Below, piece after piece: positions 1 through 6,704 of a DNA stretch of 16,093 bases. Source of the DNA: Kiritimatiellales bacterium (GTDB lineage: Bacteria; Verrucomicrobiota; Kiritimatiellia; Kiritimatiellales; Pontiellaceae); assembly GCA_021734595.1 (NCBI GenBank), contig JAIPIO010000056.1:1-16093 (forward strand). The letters run 5' to 3'. Position 1 is the first letter of the stretch; each line of letters starts with the position of its first letter. A program made the position numbers and the translations under genes. The notes below the pieces were generated by a model. That model did no database searches. It saw only the letters and a list, made by a program, of their open reading frames with translations, and was not told where the DNA came from.

Positions 1-1
1 C

Positions 2-259
2 ACCCAGCCCGCAGAATTCGAAACGGCACTGATCACCTACGGCCCGTGGAAACAGGTGGCGCCCGATCAACTGCTGGTCGGCAAATCCGGTAAACATGTC
101 CGTGTGCAGATCGACACCGGCGGCCTCCCGTTCAAGGTGGTTGCCGAAACCATCGACGAAGACGTCAAGGCCAAAGGGAAACCGGTACGTCTGGCGATTG
201 TGCTTCAGCAACCGGTAAAGCAAGCAACGGTGACGGCAACCATTACCCCGGCCAAGTAG
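2..259 (+). CDS. C-terminal fragment of a larger protein, possibly a polysaccharide lyase
   Basis: The reading frame is open from the left edge and ends at TAG 257-259, so only the last 85 residues are seen. An internal ATG at 56 exists, but the upstream codons continue smoothly (EFETALITYGPWKQV), so this is the end of a longer gene. The visible part has alternating short beta-type stretches, including VRVQIDTGGLPFKVV and VRLAIVLQQPV, with no catalytic motif. It resembles the C-terminal beta-sandwich that follows the catalytic part of heparinase II/III-like or alginate lyase-like enzymes, but that is a weak impression. The gene converges on the lipoprotein lipase gene, with about 20 bases between the stop codons. 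Confidence 0.55.
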   Translation, partial: TQPAEFETALITYGPWKQVAPDQLLVGKSGKHVRVQIDTGGLPFKVVAETIDEDVKAKGKPVRLAIVLQQPVKQATVTATITPAK

Positions 260-279
260 CAGTTCAGATTGTTGGAAGA

Positions 280-1551
280 TTATTTCCGGCGGTGTTGTTC
301 CAACAACTGGTTCAGCTGGGTGATTACATTTGTGTTGGAGAGAATGCTTACGTGGGTAGCGTCTATTCCGATAACCCTGGACGCCTCATCCTGTGCCTGC
401 ATGGAGAGCTGGCTTTTCAGGGAGACCGCTCCATCGGTGTTGTCGGGGGTTAACTGCCTCCAGGGATTGCCCTGGTGGGCAAAGAACAGATAGTAAAAGG
501 TTTCCGCCGGCAGCGGCTTGCTGAACATTTCTTTGATGAACGGGCTGCCGGGCACTATATCATACCAGGCGGGAACCACCGCCGGGGCGCGCTTGATTCC
601 CATTGATGCCAGCTCATGGCCCTGCCACGGTGTTGCAATAGTCACATACAGCGGAAGAGCGCAACGGTTTCCGTGCTCGCCGCAGGTCTGTATCATCGAC
701 CGGCTGACCAGTCCACCCATGCTGTGGGCCACTACAACCAGGTCACTGAATTGATATTTGAGCCGCAGCTCCTCCATATATTTCGCCAATACATCGCTAA
801 TCTGATTCAATCTCAGGCCGGAGGGATAAAACGTCAGCCATGGCTGATAATGCTCCCGGTCCATATTCGCAACAATTTCCTTCCATAGTCCTGGATGTCC
901 ACTGGCCCCGTGAACAAACAGAACCGGAATTTTCCGGGGATCATACGGCTCCAGAAAAAAGATGTTTATGCCGAACTGCTGCGCAAACGTATACGGTTGC
1001 CACAATCCCACATCTCCGTTTTCCTGCGTGAAAAGCGGACTATCCATGGTGGTTACAATGCCCGTCCTGCCCTTCCGCCACGCAAACTTTTCCTTTTGCT
1101 CTTCGGAGGACATGGCGAGAATGGATGGCGGCGTTTTAATCTGCCCGGGCGGCAACAGTCGCAACTCCAGATTTTGATAGCCTTCGCCGCTGTCGAGATC
1201 GATCAGGGAGGGGGTGCCATAGGCGGCGGCAAACTCGTTGTCCTGATATTTAAAATCCTCATTGGTGTCTTCAAATGCAAAAAGATAATAACGCCCCGAA
1301 GGCCTTAGGAATTGAAAGGCTCCATCCTGGTGGACCACCCAGTATCCACTGGCCTCTTCCGGCCCATCATCCAGTGCCCAGAGAATCACCATGATCGGTT
1401 TGGGATGAGCTGCTTCGTTGATTACTACGCCGGAGATTGGTTTTAATTCATCGATTCTAGCCAGGTCTTCCTTCAACAGACGGAATACGCAACCGTTCAA
1501 AAGCAGCGCAGTGCAAACCAGACAGAAAAGAATGATGGAACTACGCCTCAT
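280..1551 (-). CDS. Lipoprotein alpha/beta-hydrolase (lipase/esterase-like)
   Basis: 423 residues. The N-terminus has a charged start (MRRSS), a hydrophobic core and lipobox LNGC with Cys21, so the protein should be lipidated and exported. Residues about 38-130 form a beta-rich region resembling a carboxypeptidase-regulatory-type sandwich. From about 205 an alpha/beta-hydrolase domain begins: PVLFVHGASG (oxyanion region, 209-218), nucleophile motif HSMGG with Ser277, a likely acid Asp373 in NTDGAVSL, and His400 in DATHVS. The pattern matches lipases and PGAP1-like esterases acting on lipid or ester bonds; the substrate is unknown. The start is the ATG at 1551, because GGAGG at 1561-1557 sits 5 bases upstream; a GTG at 1563 would lie inside that site. 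It overlaps the end of the acyl ligase gene by 11 bases, so it is probably co-transcribed as the last gene of the run. Confidence 0.88.
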   Translation of the reverse strand: MRRSSIILFCLVCTALLLNGCVFRLLKEDLARIDELKPISGVVINEAAHPKPIMVILWALDDGPEEASGYWVVHQDGAFQFLRPSGRYYLFAFEDTNEDFKYQDNEFAAAYGTPSLIDLDSGEGYQNLELRLLPPGQIKTPPSILAMSSEEQKEKFAWRKGRTGIVTTMDSPLFTQENGDVGLWQPYTFAQQFGINIFFLEPYDPRKIPVLFVHGASGHPGLWKEIVANMDREHYQPWLTFYPSGLRLNQISDVLAKYMEELRLKYQFSDLVVVAHSMGGLVSRSMIQTCGEHGNRCALPLYVTIATPWQGHELASMGIKRAPAVVPAWYDIVPGSPFIKEMFSKPLPAETFYYLFFAHQGNPWRQLTPDNTDGAVSLKSQLSMQAQDEASRVIGIDATHVSILSNTNVITQLNQLLEQHRRK

Positions 1552-2980
1552 GGCCTCCTCCACTCATCGTTGCGTTCCTGCGGAGTTTACCGCTTGGCGT
1601 TTTCGGCAGGCGTTCAACAAAGCTAATGCTCTTGGGCGCCTTTTGCGGTGAAAGCTCGCCCAAGCAGTATCTCTTCAAAGCCATCGCGTCAATATCCCCG
1701 CACCGTACCACCCGGGCGCAGGGAAGCTGGCCGTAGCGCGGATGCGGCTCGCCGTAGACGAGCGATTCCTTTACACAGGGATGCGCATTGAGCACGGCTT
1801 CCACCTCGCCCGGAAAAACCTTCATCCCCATGAAATTGATCAGCCCCTTCTTCCGCCCGGCAATGAAGAGGTTTCCGTTTTCATCGATGCGCCCCAAATC
1901 GCCCGCATTGAACCAGTCGTCCTTCGGAAAGATTTTCCACGGCGAAACATAGGCGTTGAACATCCCCTTCCCGCGAATGAAGATTTCGCCGATCCCCTCT
2001 TCATCCTCGTTGAGTAGCTTTATTTCATAGTCCGGCAGGATGCGCCCCACCGATCCGCGCGCCCCGTCTGCTGCCCGGTTGAGAAACGGCAAACCCACCT
2101 CGATAATCCCGTACGCCTCCGTCAGCTCAAACCCGAACTTTTCCGCAAATGCACTCGCGGTGTCGTCCGGCAGCTTCATCGAGGTTGAAATCGCCATTCG
2201 GATATTTTTCAGGCTGTCCGGGGCGAATCCGGACGACTCGCACATGGCGTAGTAGTGGAAAGGCGAAGCGTAGATAAATGTACCCTCGCCGACCTTCACG
2301 GAATCAAGCAACGCCAGCGGAAAATGATCATAGCAAAGGCAGATGGTTGCACCGCGCCGCAGGAACAGCAGAATGCTCACCACAAAATGGTAGCTCATCG
2401 ACAACACCCACAGCACCGTGTCGTCCGATGTAATTTGCAGTCCCTTATCCGCCGCATCCGTCCGCTCAACAATCGCCTCGTGCGACAGCAACACCCCCTT
2501 GCTCTGCCCCGTCGTCCCCGATGAAAACCGCACGAATGCCGGATTCAGCTCCGTAAATCCGGCAGGCGTCTCGCCACCCTCCAGTTCGGCCAGCAGCATT
2601 TTCTTTTCAACAAACTGGCCGGCGGCAACCGGACTTCCTTCGCGGGTGCACAGTGCCTGATCGAACAAAAGAAAGTCCGCTCCGATCCGCTCCAACAGAG
2701 CGTCCACCTCATGTTCCGCCGAAGACGGCGAAACGGGAATCACCACCGCGCGCAATGCCAGCACCGCCAGGCTGCTGATCACATAATCGATGCTGTCGCC
2801 GCAGAAAAGCGCCACCCGCAGTCCCTTCGCTACTCCTTGCCCGCGCAGACCTTCCGCCGCGCTTTCCACCCTTTGGAAAAGAGTGGAATAGGACAGCTCG
2901 TTGCGGCCATCCTTCAATGCGGCTTTATCCACGCCGCGAAGTTCCGCCTCTTGCTTGATGGTTTCAAAAATATTTTTCAT
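1541..2980 (-). CDS. AMP-forming acyl ligase / acyl-CoA synthetase family
   Basis: 479 residues, a full-length class I adenylate-forming enzyme. Motifs in order: phosphate-binding loop SSGTTGQSKG (153-162), YGIIE (290-294), GD (360-361) in WFNAGDLGRIDENGN, hinge region GRKKGLINFMGMKVFPGEVE (375-394), and C-terminal catalytic Lys465 in PKTPSGK. The family activates a carboxylate with ATP to an acyl-adenylate, then usually a CoA or carrier thioester. The acid used here cannot be told, and no carrier protein is nearby. A longer frame runs upstream to 3082, but the start is the ATG at 2980, which overlaps the TGA of the preceding oxidoreductase as ATGA; no strong Shine-Dalgarno is seen, so translational coupling is likely. 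A TTTCCA-N5-TGGAAAA palindrome (2863-2880) encodes FQRVE at residues 35-39. Confidence 0.92.
   Translation of the reverse strand: MKNIFETIKQEAELRGVDKAALKDGRNELSYSTLFQRVESAAEGLRGQGVAKGLRVALFCGDSIDYVISSLAVLALRAVVIPVSPSSAEHEVDALLERIGADFLLFDQALCTREGSPVAAGQFVEKKMLLAELEGGETPAGFTELNPAFVRFSSGTTGQSKGVLLSHEAIVERTDAADKGLQITSDDTVLWVLSMSYHFVVSILLFLRRGATICLCYDHFPLALLDSVKVGEGTFIYASPFHYYAMCESSGFAPDSLKNIRMAISTSMKLPDDTASAFAEKFGFELTEAYGIIEVGLPFLNRAADGARGSVGRILPDYEIKLLNEDEEGIGEIFIRGKGMFNAYVSPWKIFPKDDWFNAGDLGRIDENGNLFIAGRKKGLINFMGMKVFPGEVEAVLNAHPCVKESLVYGEPHPRYGQLPCARVVRCGDIDAMALKRYCLGELSPQKAPKSISFVERLPKTPSGKLRRNATMSGGGHEA
2863..2880. repeat. TTTTCCA-N5-TGGAAAA palindrome, copy H
   Basis: TTTCCA, spacer CCCTT, TGGAAAA. 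It lies inside the acyl ligase gene and encodes FQRVE. Confidence 0.75.
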
Positions 2981-4062
2981 GCACACCAATCCACTGCCGC
3001 GGTTCCGGCGGCTTCGCCCAGCGCGATGCAGGTGCCCATCACCCGCGCCGAAGCCAGCGCCTCCGATGTTGCCGAAATGCAACGTCCCGCCGCCAGCAGA
3101 TTTTTAATTGTTGGAGATTTCAGGCTACGCCCTGGAATTTCATAAAAAGCCCCGTCCGGCAGGTATTCAAGCTGCTGGCCTCGTTCCGCATCCCAGTATT
3201 CCACCGGCCAGGCGGCCCTCGCCACTGCATCGTCGAATTTCGCGCCGGAGAGCACATCCTCTTTCGTCAAAACATACTCCCCCTTCAGCCGCACGCCCTC
3301 CCGCCACAAAACATACGGCGAGGTTTCCACGATTTTCGCTTTTCCAAACATTGGAAGTTCCTTTTCCAGGCATTGGAAAACCGCGGCCACATCCCCCTGC
3401 AGCTGCCCGTCGCTGATCTCCGCCGGAACGCTCATTTTGAGATAACCGGGAAAGGCAAAGGTCGTGAACCGCAGATAATCCGGCAAAGCGGATTTCCGCA
3501 GAACATACGGCACCTGCACCGGCAGCATTTCATCCGCGTTTTCCACTCCTTGGAAAAAGACCGAATAGCCAGCCAACGTGTTCTTTTCCGGCAACAGTTT
3601 TTCGGTGGAACTATGCTGGATCACCGCACCATCGCCGCTGCAATCGATCACCGCCTGGGGGCGGATTTCCCCCACTTCGACAATGCGCCCATCCTGTTCC
3701 TTAACCGCTTCCACAGCACAGTTTTTGAGTACGGTAAGATTTTTTTCGGCGGCAATGAGTTCACCGAAAAGCCCCAGCAGTTGTTTCGGAGGGCACGGCC
3801 AGACCCACACCCGGCCCATGCGCTCGGGGGCAACATCAATCGACTCGAACAGCTCGCGCGACAACCCGTTGTTGAGCAGTTCGGCGTTGGAATCAAACAG
3901 TCCGCACACCGGAAAATTCAGCCCGGCGCGCAGAATGCCGCCCAGCTCGTTCCGTTTTTCGACCAGCAATGTCCGCGCACCGGTACGCGCCGACGAGAGC
4001 GCAGCCGACATCCCAGCAACCCCTCCGCCAACCACCAGAACATCGCATTTCCGACTCATCAT
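2977..4062 (-). CDS. FAD-dependent oxidoreductase (FAD_oxidored-like)
   Basis: 361 residues. The N-terminal Rossmann motif VVGGGVAGMSAAL (10-22) and Glu35 at the end of the second strand bind FAD; a C-terminal FAD motif is seen at AAGRCISATSEALASARVMG (324-343). CSGDGAVI (141-148) is the usual mid-domain FAD segment. It resembles the FAD-dependent oxidoreductases with a conserved NxPxCG-like loop (here NFPVCGLF, 49-56). Substrate unknown. The start is taken as ATG 4062 (ATG 4059 follows directly), preceded by purine-rich AAGAAAGAA; a GTG at 4080 is less likely. It ends in an ATGA overlap with the acyl ligase gene. It holds three copies of the TTTTCCA-N5-TGGAAAA palindrome (3340-3356, 3362-3380, 3539-3557), encoding FQCLEKELPMFGK (229-241) and FQGVEN (170-175). 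These may be acquired segments. Confidence 0.85.
   Translation of the reverse strand: MMSRKCDVLVVGGGVAGMSAALSSARTGARTLLVEKRNELGGILRAGLNFPVCGLFDSNAELLNNGLSRELFESIDVAPERMGRVWVWPCPPKQLLGLFGELIAAEKNLTVLKNCAVEAVKEQDGRIVEVGEIRPQAVIDCSGDGAVIQHSSTEKLLPEKNTLAGYSVFFQGVENADEMLPVQVPYVLRKSALPDYLRFTTFAFPGYLKMSVPAEISDGQLQGDVAAVFQCLEKELPMFGKAKIVETSPYVLWREGVRLKGEYVLTKEDVLSGAKFDDAVARAAWPVEYWDAERGQQLEYLPDGAFYEIPGRSLKSPTIKNLLAAGRCISATSEALASARVMGTCIALGEAAGTAAVDWCA
3340..3356. repeat. Palindrome copy E (pair with F)
   Basis: TTTTCCA, spacer AACAT, TGGAA. It lies inside the FAD-dependent oxidoreductase gene, where it is read as LPMFGK. Its centre is about 22 bases from copy F. Confidence 0.75.
3362..3380. repeat. 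Palindrome copy F (pair with E)
   Basis: TTTTCCA, spacer GGCAT, TGGAAAA, with full 7-base arms. It is read as FQCLE in the FAD-dependent oxidoreductase. Confidence 0.8.
3539..3557. repeat. Palindrome copy G
   Basis: TTTTCCA, spacer CTCCT, TGGAAAA, with full 7-base arms. It is read as FQGVE in the FAD-dependent oxidoreductase. Confidence 0.8.
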
Positions 4063-4080
4063 CTTGATTTCTTTCTTCAC

Positions 4081-4143
4081 CCACTAATCAACACTAATTT
4101 GGATGATGATTATTTAATTAGTGTGGATTAGTGAAAATTAGTG
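4081..4143. repeat. Hairpin array of CACTAAT/ATTAGTG heptamers
   Basis: CACTAAT occurs at 4082 and 4092, and its complement ATTAGTG at 4117, 4127 and 4137. The units are spaced exactly 10 bases apart. Arms 4081-4099 and 4116-4134 pair at 17 of 19 positions around a 16-base loop. The array fills most of the gap between the GlcD-like gene and the FAD-dependent oxidoreductase gene. It could be an mRNA-stabilising or attenuating hairpin, a protein-binding array, or a REP-like mobile repeat. Confidence 0.75.
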
Positions 4144-4160
4144 GTTTAATAGGTTTTTAT

Positions 4161-5624
4161 TCAGAATAGATTTCCTTGGTTCAAGATCCACTGCGGATCG
4201 AACAGTTCCTTGAGTTTTTTCATTTCGGCAATGCCATCCTCGCCAAACATTAGTTTCAGGAACGGCACCTTGATCTTCCCGATGCCGTGCTCTGCGGAAA
4301 CCGAACCGCCCATGGCAACCACCTTTTCCGCCCAGTCAAGGTAGAGCGCTTTTCCCTTGGCATATTCGTCCATGTCGCGCGGGATAATATTCACATGCAC
4401 ATGGTTGTTGCCGATGTGCCCGAAGATGACATGCTCCAATCCAGCGGTGGCCAGTCCGTCATGGTACATCCGCATCACATTTTCCAGTTCGCGGTCCGGT
4501 ACCGACATATCCGTGCCGAGCTTGGTCAGTTCCGGGCAGGCTTTCTTGCGCTGATCAATCAGCAGATTGACGGCTTCCGGCGTGGAGTGGCGGAATTTCT
4601 TGAGCGTCTCGATTTCGCGCGCGTCCCCCGCAAACCAGCAGTCGTCCTCACCCGCGCCCAGCTCCATCATCATTTCTGCGGCCTCCATCACCTGTTCCTC
4701 CAGCGCGTCCGCATCGTCACCGTGGAATTCAAAATAGATTGCCGTGTGGAAATGCGACTGCATCTCCGGCAGCTCGGCAAAGGCAGCATTCTCGGTTTTC
4801 ATGCGGCGTAAAAGTTCCAAGGCCTGGAAATCGAAGAATTCGATGGCCACCGGCGGCGCGGCGGACTCGCGGAGAAAACGCACAAACTTAAGCGCCGCTT
4901 CCTCGTCCGGGAAAAAGGCAGTCAATCCGTTCACGGCCGCGGGTTGAGGTATCAGCTTCAGTTCGACCTCCGTCACCACACCCAGCGTGCCCTCCATACC
5001 GATAAACAGATCGATCAGGTCCATGCCCTCTTTGACATAGTAACCCGCCGCGCTTTTCACCTCCGGCATCGCGATGTCCGGCAGCTCGCCCGTTACCGTC
5101 CCTACGGTAAAACGCTGTCCAGCGGCCTTGTCGACACCTCGCTCCAGCCTTACGGTTTCGCCGTTGGCTAGCACCACGCACAAACTATTTATCCAGTCGC
5201 GCGTTGGGCCGTAGCTGAAGGTGCAGGCACCCGATGCGTTGCACGCCAGCATGCCGCCGATGGAGGCGGAGGTTTCCGTCGGATCGGGCGTAAACATCAG
5301 CCCCTCTTTTTCGGCCGCGTCGCGGATCTCCGTCAGCAGCGCACCGGGCTGAACCGTCAGCCGGGAATCATGGATTTCACCGATGGACTTCATCCGGCTC
5401 AGGTTGAGGATCAACCCACCCTCCGGCACCGCCCCTGCCGTAATGCCCGTGCGCGCCCCCTGAATCGTGACCGGCCAGTTGTTCTGCGATGCCTCCTGCA
5501 GTGCCGCCGAGACATCCGCATCGGACTTGGCAAACACAATCCGGTCGGCACTGCCGGACCGCCGGGATTCATCCCGCAGATATTCCTCATACTCGTCGCT
5601 GAAAACCTTGATCTCTTCCGCCAT
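4161..5624 (-). CDS. FAD-linked oxidase, GlcD / D-lactate dehydrogenase type
   Basis: 487 residues. The N-terminal FAD-binding (PCMH-type) domain shows GARTGITAGAVP (56-67) and PDPTETSASIGGMLACNASG (113-132). The C-terminal FAD-oxidase domain shows FGHIGNNHVHVN (401-412) and EHGIGK (445-450), the usual metal/substrate histidine motifs. Members oxidise 2-hydroxy acids such as glycolate or D-lactate to 2-oxo acids. No partner subunits (GlcE/GlcF or an iron-sulfur protein) are adjacent, so a single-chain D-lactate dehydrogenase-like role is possible. The start is ATG 5624, with GGAGG (5635-5631) 6 bases upstream; an ATG at 5651 lacks such a site. It is first in the four-gene run and is separated from the next gene by 98 bases carrying a hairpin repeat. 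Residues 266-270 (FQALE) are encoded by a possible palindrome copy at 4815-4829. Confidence 0.92.
   Translation of the reverse strand: MAEEIKVFSDEYEEYLRDESRRSGSADRIVFAKSDADVSAALQEASQNNWPVTIQGARTGITAGAVPEGGLILNLSRMKSIGEIHDSRLTVQPGALLTEIRDAAEKEGLMFTPDPTETSASIGGMLACNASGACTFSYGPTRDWINSLCVVLANGETVRLERGVDKAAGQRFTVGTVTGELPDIAMPEVKSAAGYYVKEGMDLIDLFIGMEGTLGVVTEVELKLIPQPAAVNGLTAFFPDEEAALKFVRFLRESAAPPVAIEFFDFQALELLRRMKTENAAFAELPEMQSHFHTAIYFEFHGDDADALEEQVMEAAEMMMELGAGEDDCWFAGDAREIETLKKFRHSTPEAVNLLIDQRKKACPELTKLGTDMSVPDRELENVMRMYHDGLATAGLEHVIFGHIGNNHVHVNIIPRDMDEYAKGKALYLDWAEKVVAMGGSVSAEHGIGKIKVPFLKLMFGEDGIAEMKKLKELFDPQWILNQGNLF
4815..4829. repeat. Possible palindrome copy J (core only)
   Basis: TTCCA, spacer AGGCC, TGGAA. 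It lies inside the GlcD-like gene and is read as FQALE. Only the 5-base core arms are present, so it may be a chance match in a conserved region. Confidence 0.4.
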
Positions 5625-5665
5625 GCCAATCCTCCAAAACAAAACCAGCATACTAAAGCCGATGA

Positions 5666-5679
5666 ATTATGCGAGCCAG
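5666..5679 (-). promoter_or_regulatory. Candidate promoter (-10 CATAAT) for the oxidase/ligase/lipase run
   Basis: The minus strand reads CTGGCTCGCATAAT, ending 42 bases before the GlcD-like start. A near-identical 14-mer (CTGACTCGCATAAT) lies 46 bases before the RhuM gene. No good TTGACA box is found 17 bases upstream. Confidence 0.45.
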
Positions 5680-5691
5680 ATTGAAATCATG

Positions 5692-5707
5692 TTTCCAATG
5701 GTTGGAA
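5692..5707. repeat. Palindrome copy A (pair with B)
   Basis: TTTCCA, spacer ATGGT, TGGAA. It lies in the gap between the divergent oxidase and esterase genes. Its centre is 21 bases from copy B. Confidence 0.8.
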
Positions 5708-5711
5708 GAAG

Positions 5712-5730
5712 TTTTCCAGGCCTTGGAAAA
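5712..5730. repeat. Palindrome copy B (pair with A)
   Basis: TTTTCCA, spacer GGCCT, TGGAAAA, with full 7-base arms. It lies just upstream of a TTGACA on the plus strand. Confidence 0.8.
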
Positions 5731-5737
5731 ACGGAAT

Positions 5738-5767
5738 TTGACAGCGGCGGTGCGGCTGCCGCATAAC
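5738..5767 (+). promoter_or_regulatory. Candidate promoter for the esterase/BNR pair
   Basis: A perfect TTGACA at 5738-5743 is followed by 18 bases and CATAAC at 5762-5767. It lies next to palindrome copy B. Transcription would begin only a few bases before the ATG at 5777, so the mRNA would be nearly leaderless; this fits the weak Shine-Dalgarno but leaves the assignment open. Confidence 0.4.
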
Positions 5768-5776
5768 GGTTGGAAC

Positions 5777-6685
5777 ATGAAACCAGGTCTTCTTCTCACA
5801 ATGTGCTGTGTTGCATTCATTGTCGGCGTCAACGCGAACGGCGACACAAAGAAAATCCTCTACAAGGAAACGGGGAAGCACCGGCTCCACTTTTTCGCGC
5901 GGTTCCCGGACGGCCACCGGAAGTCGGACCAAAGGGCGGCCATCGTTTTTTTCCGTGGCGGCGGCTACCAGCAGGGAAAGGGAGACAGCTTTCAATGGCA
6001 TGCCCGCTATTTCAGCAAGCGCGGACTCGTCGCGCTCTCCGCCGAATTTCGGGGGGTCAAATCCCACAACGGAACCGCCATCACCGCCATGCAGGATTCG
6101 GTGTCGGCTATCCGCTGGATTCGAAAGAACGCCGACACGCTGGGGATTGATCCAAACAGGATCATCTTTTCCGGCGGCTCCGCCGGCGGTCATCTCGCGC
6201 TGGTGCCGGCCATGCTGGATATCGAAGATCCGACGGACGACGCATCCATCGGCAAAATGCCGAACGCGCTGGTGCTGTTCAATCCGGGGATCACCCGCAC
6301 CATCAAGGACCGGGAATATTTTGAAGTCAAATGCCGCATCGATGTCAGCATGAAGGAAAAAATGTGTCCCATGCTCCATATCGGGCAAGGGCTTCCGCCC
6401 GCGGTAATTTTCCACGGCACCGAAGACGCGGTCATCCCCTACTCCACGGTTGAGGAATTCATTGCCCGCTACAAGAGCAAGGGGAACGTGGCCGTGCTGC
6501 AAGGCTACCCGGGAAAATCCCACGGGTTCTACCACATTAAAAAACCGGACATCTTCAAGGATACCTGCCTCAAGGCGGATCGGTTCCTTCAACAGCAGGG
6601 ACTGATCGAAGGCAAAGAGAACCCGAAGATCGCAGACGAGATCATCGCGGCATGGAAACAGGATGGTGGGGGAAAGCGCAAATGA
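5777..6685 (+). CDS. Secreted alpha/beta-hydrolase, acetyl-esterase-like
   Basis: 302 residues beginning with a signal peptide (MKPGLLLTMCCVAFIVGVNA, predicted cleavage near residue 20-22). The fold motifs are clear: FFRGGGY (58-64) as the oxyanion loop, GGSAGG with nucleophile Ser135, HGTEDAVIP with Asp217, and KSHGF with His249. This is the BD-FAE / carboxylesterase pattern, common in exported esterases that remove acetyl or feruloyl groups from polysaccharides. The substrate is inferred only from context with the downstream BNR protein, 19 bases away and probably co-transcribed. The frame is open upstream to 5669, but those codons read through two palindromic repeats, and the signal peptide only begins at 5777, so that start is preferred. 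The Shine-Dalgarno is weak. Confidence 0.85.
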   Translation: MKPGLLLTMCCVAFIVGVNANGDTKKILYKETGKHRLHFFARFPDGHRKSDQRAAIVFFRGGGYQQGKGDSFQWHARYFSKRGLVALSAEFRGVKSHNGTAITAMQDSVSAIRWIRKNADTLGIDPNRIIFSGGSAGGHLALVPAMLDIEDPTDDASIGKMPNALVLFNPGITRTIKDREYFEVKCRIDVSMKEKMCPMLHIGQGLPPAVIFHGTEDAVIPYSTVEEFIARYKSKGNVAVLQGYPGKSHGFYHIKKPDIFKDTCLKADRFLQQQGLIEGKENPKIADEIIAAWKQDGGGKRK

Positions 6686-6704
6686 TTCCCGGAACGGGCG
6701 ATAA

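Noticed and set aside
271..304. GTTGGAA...TTCCAAC inverted repeat as a terminator
   Set aside because: The loop is 20 bases, no T-run follows on either strand, and one arm lies in the lipase coding sequence. It also lacks the 5-base spacing of the palindrome family.
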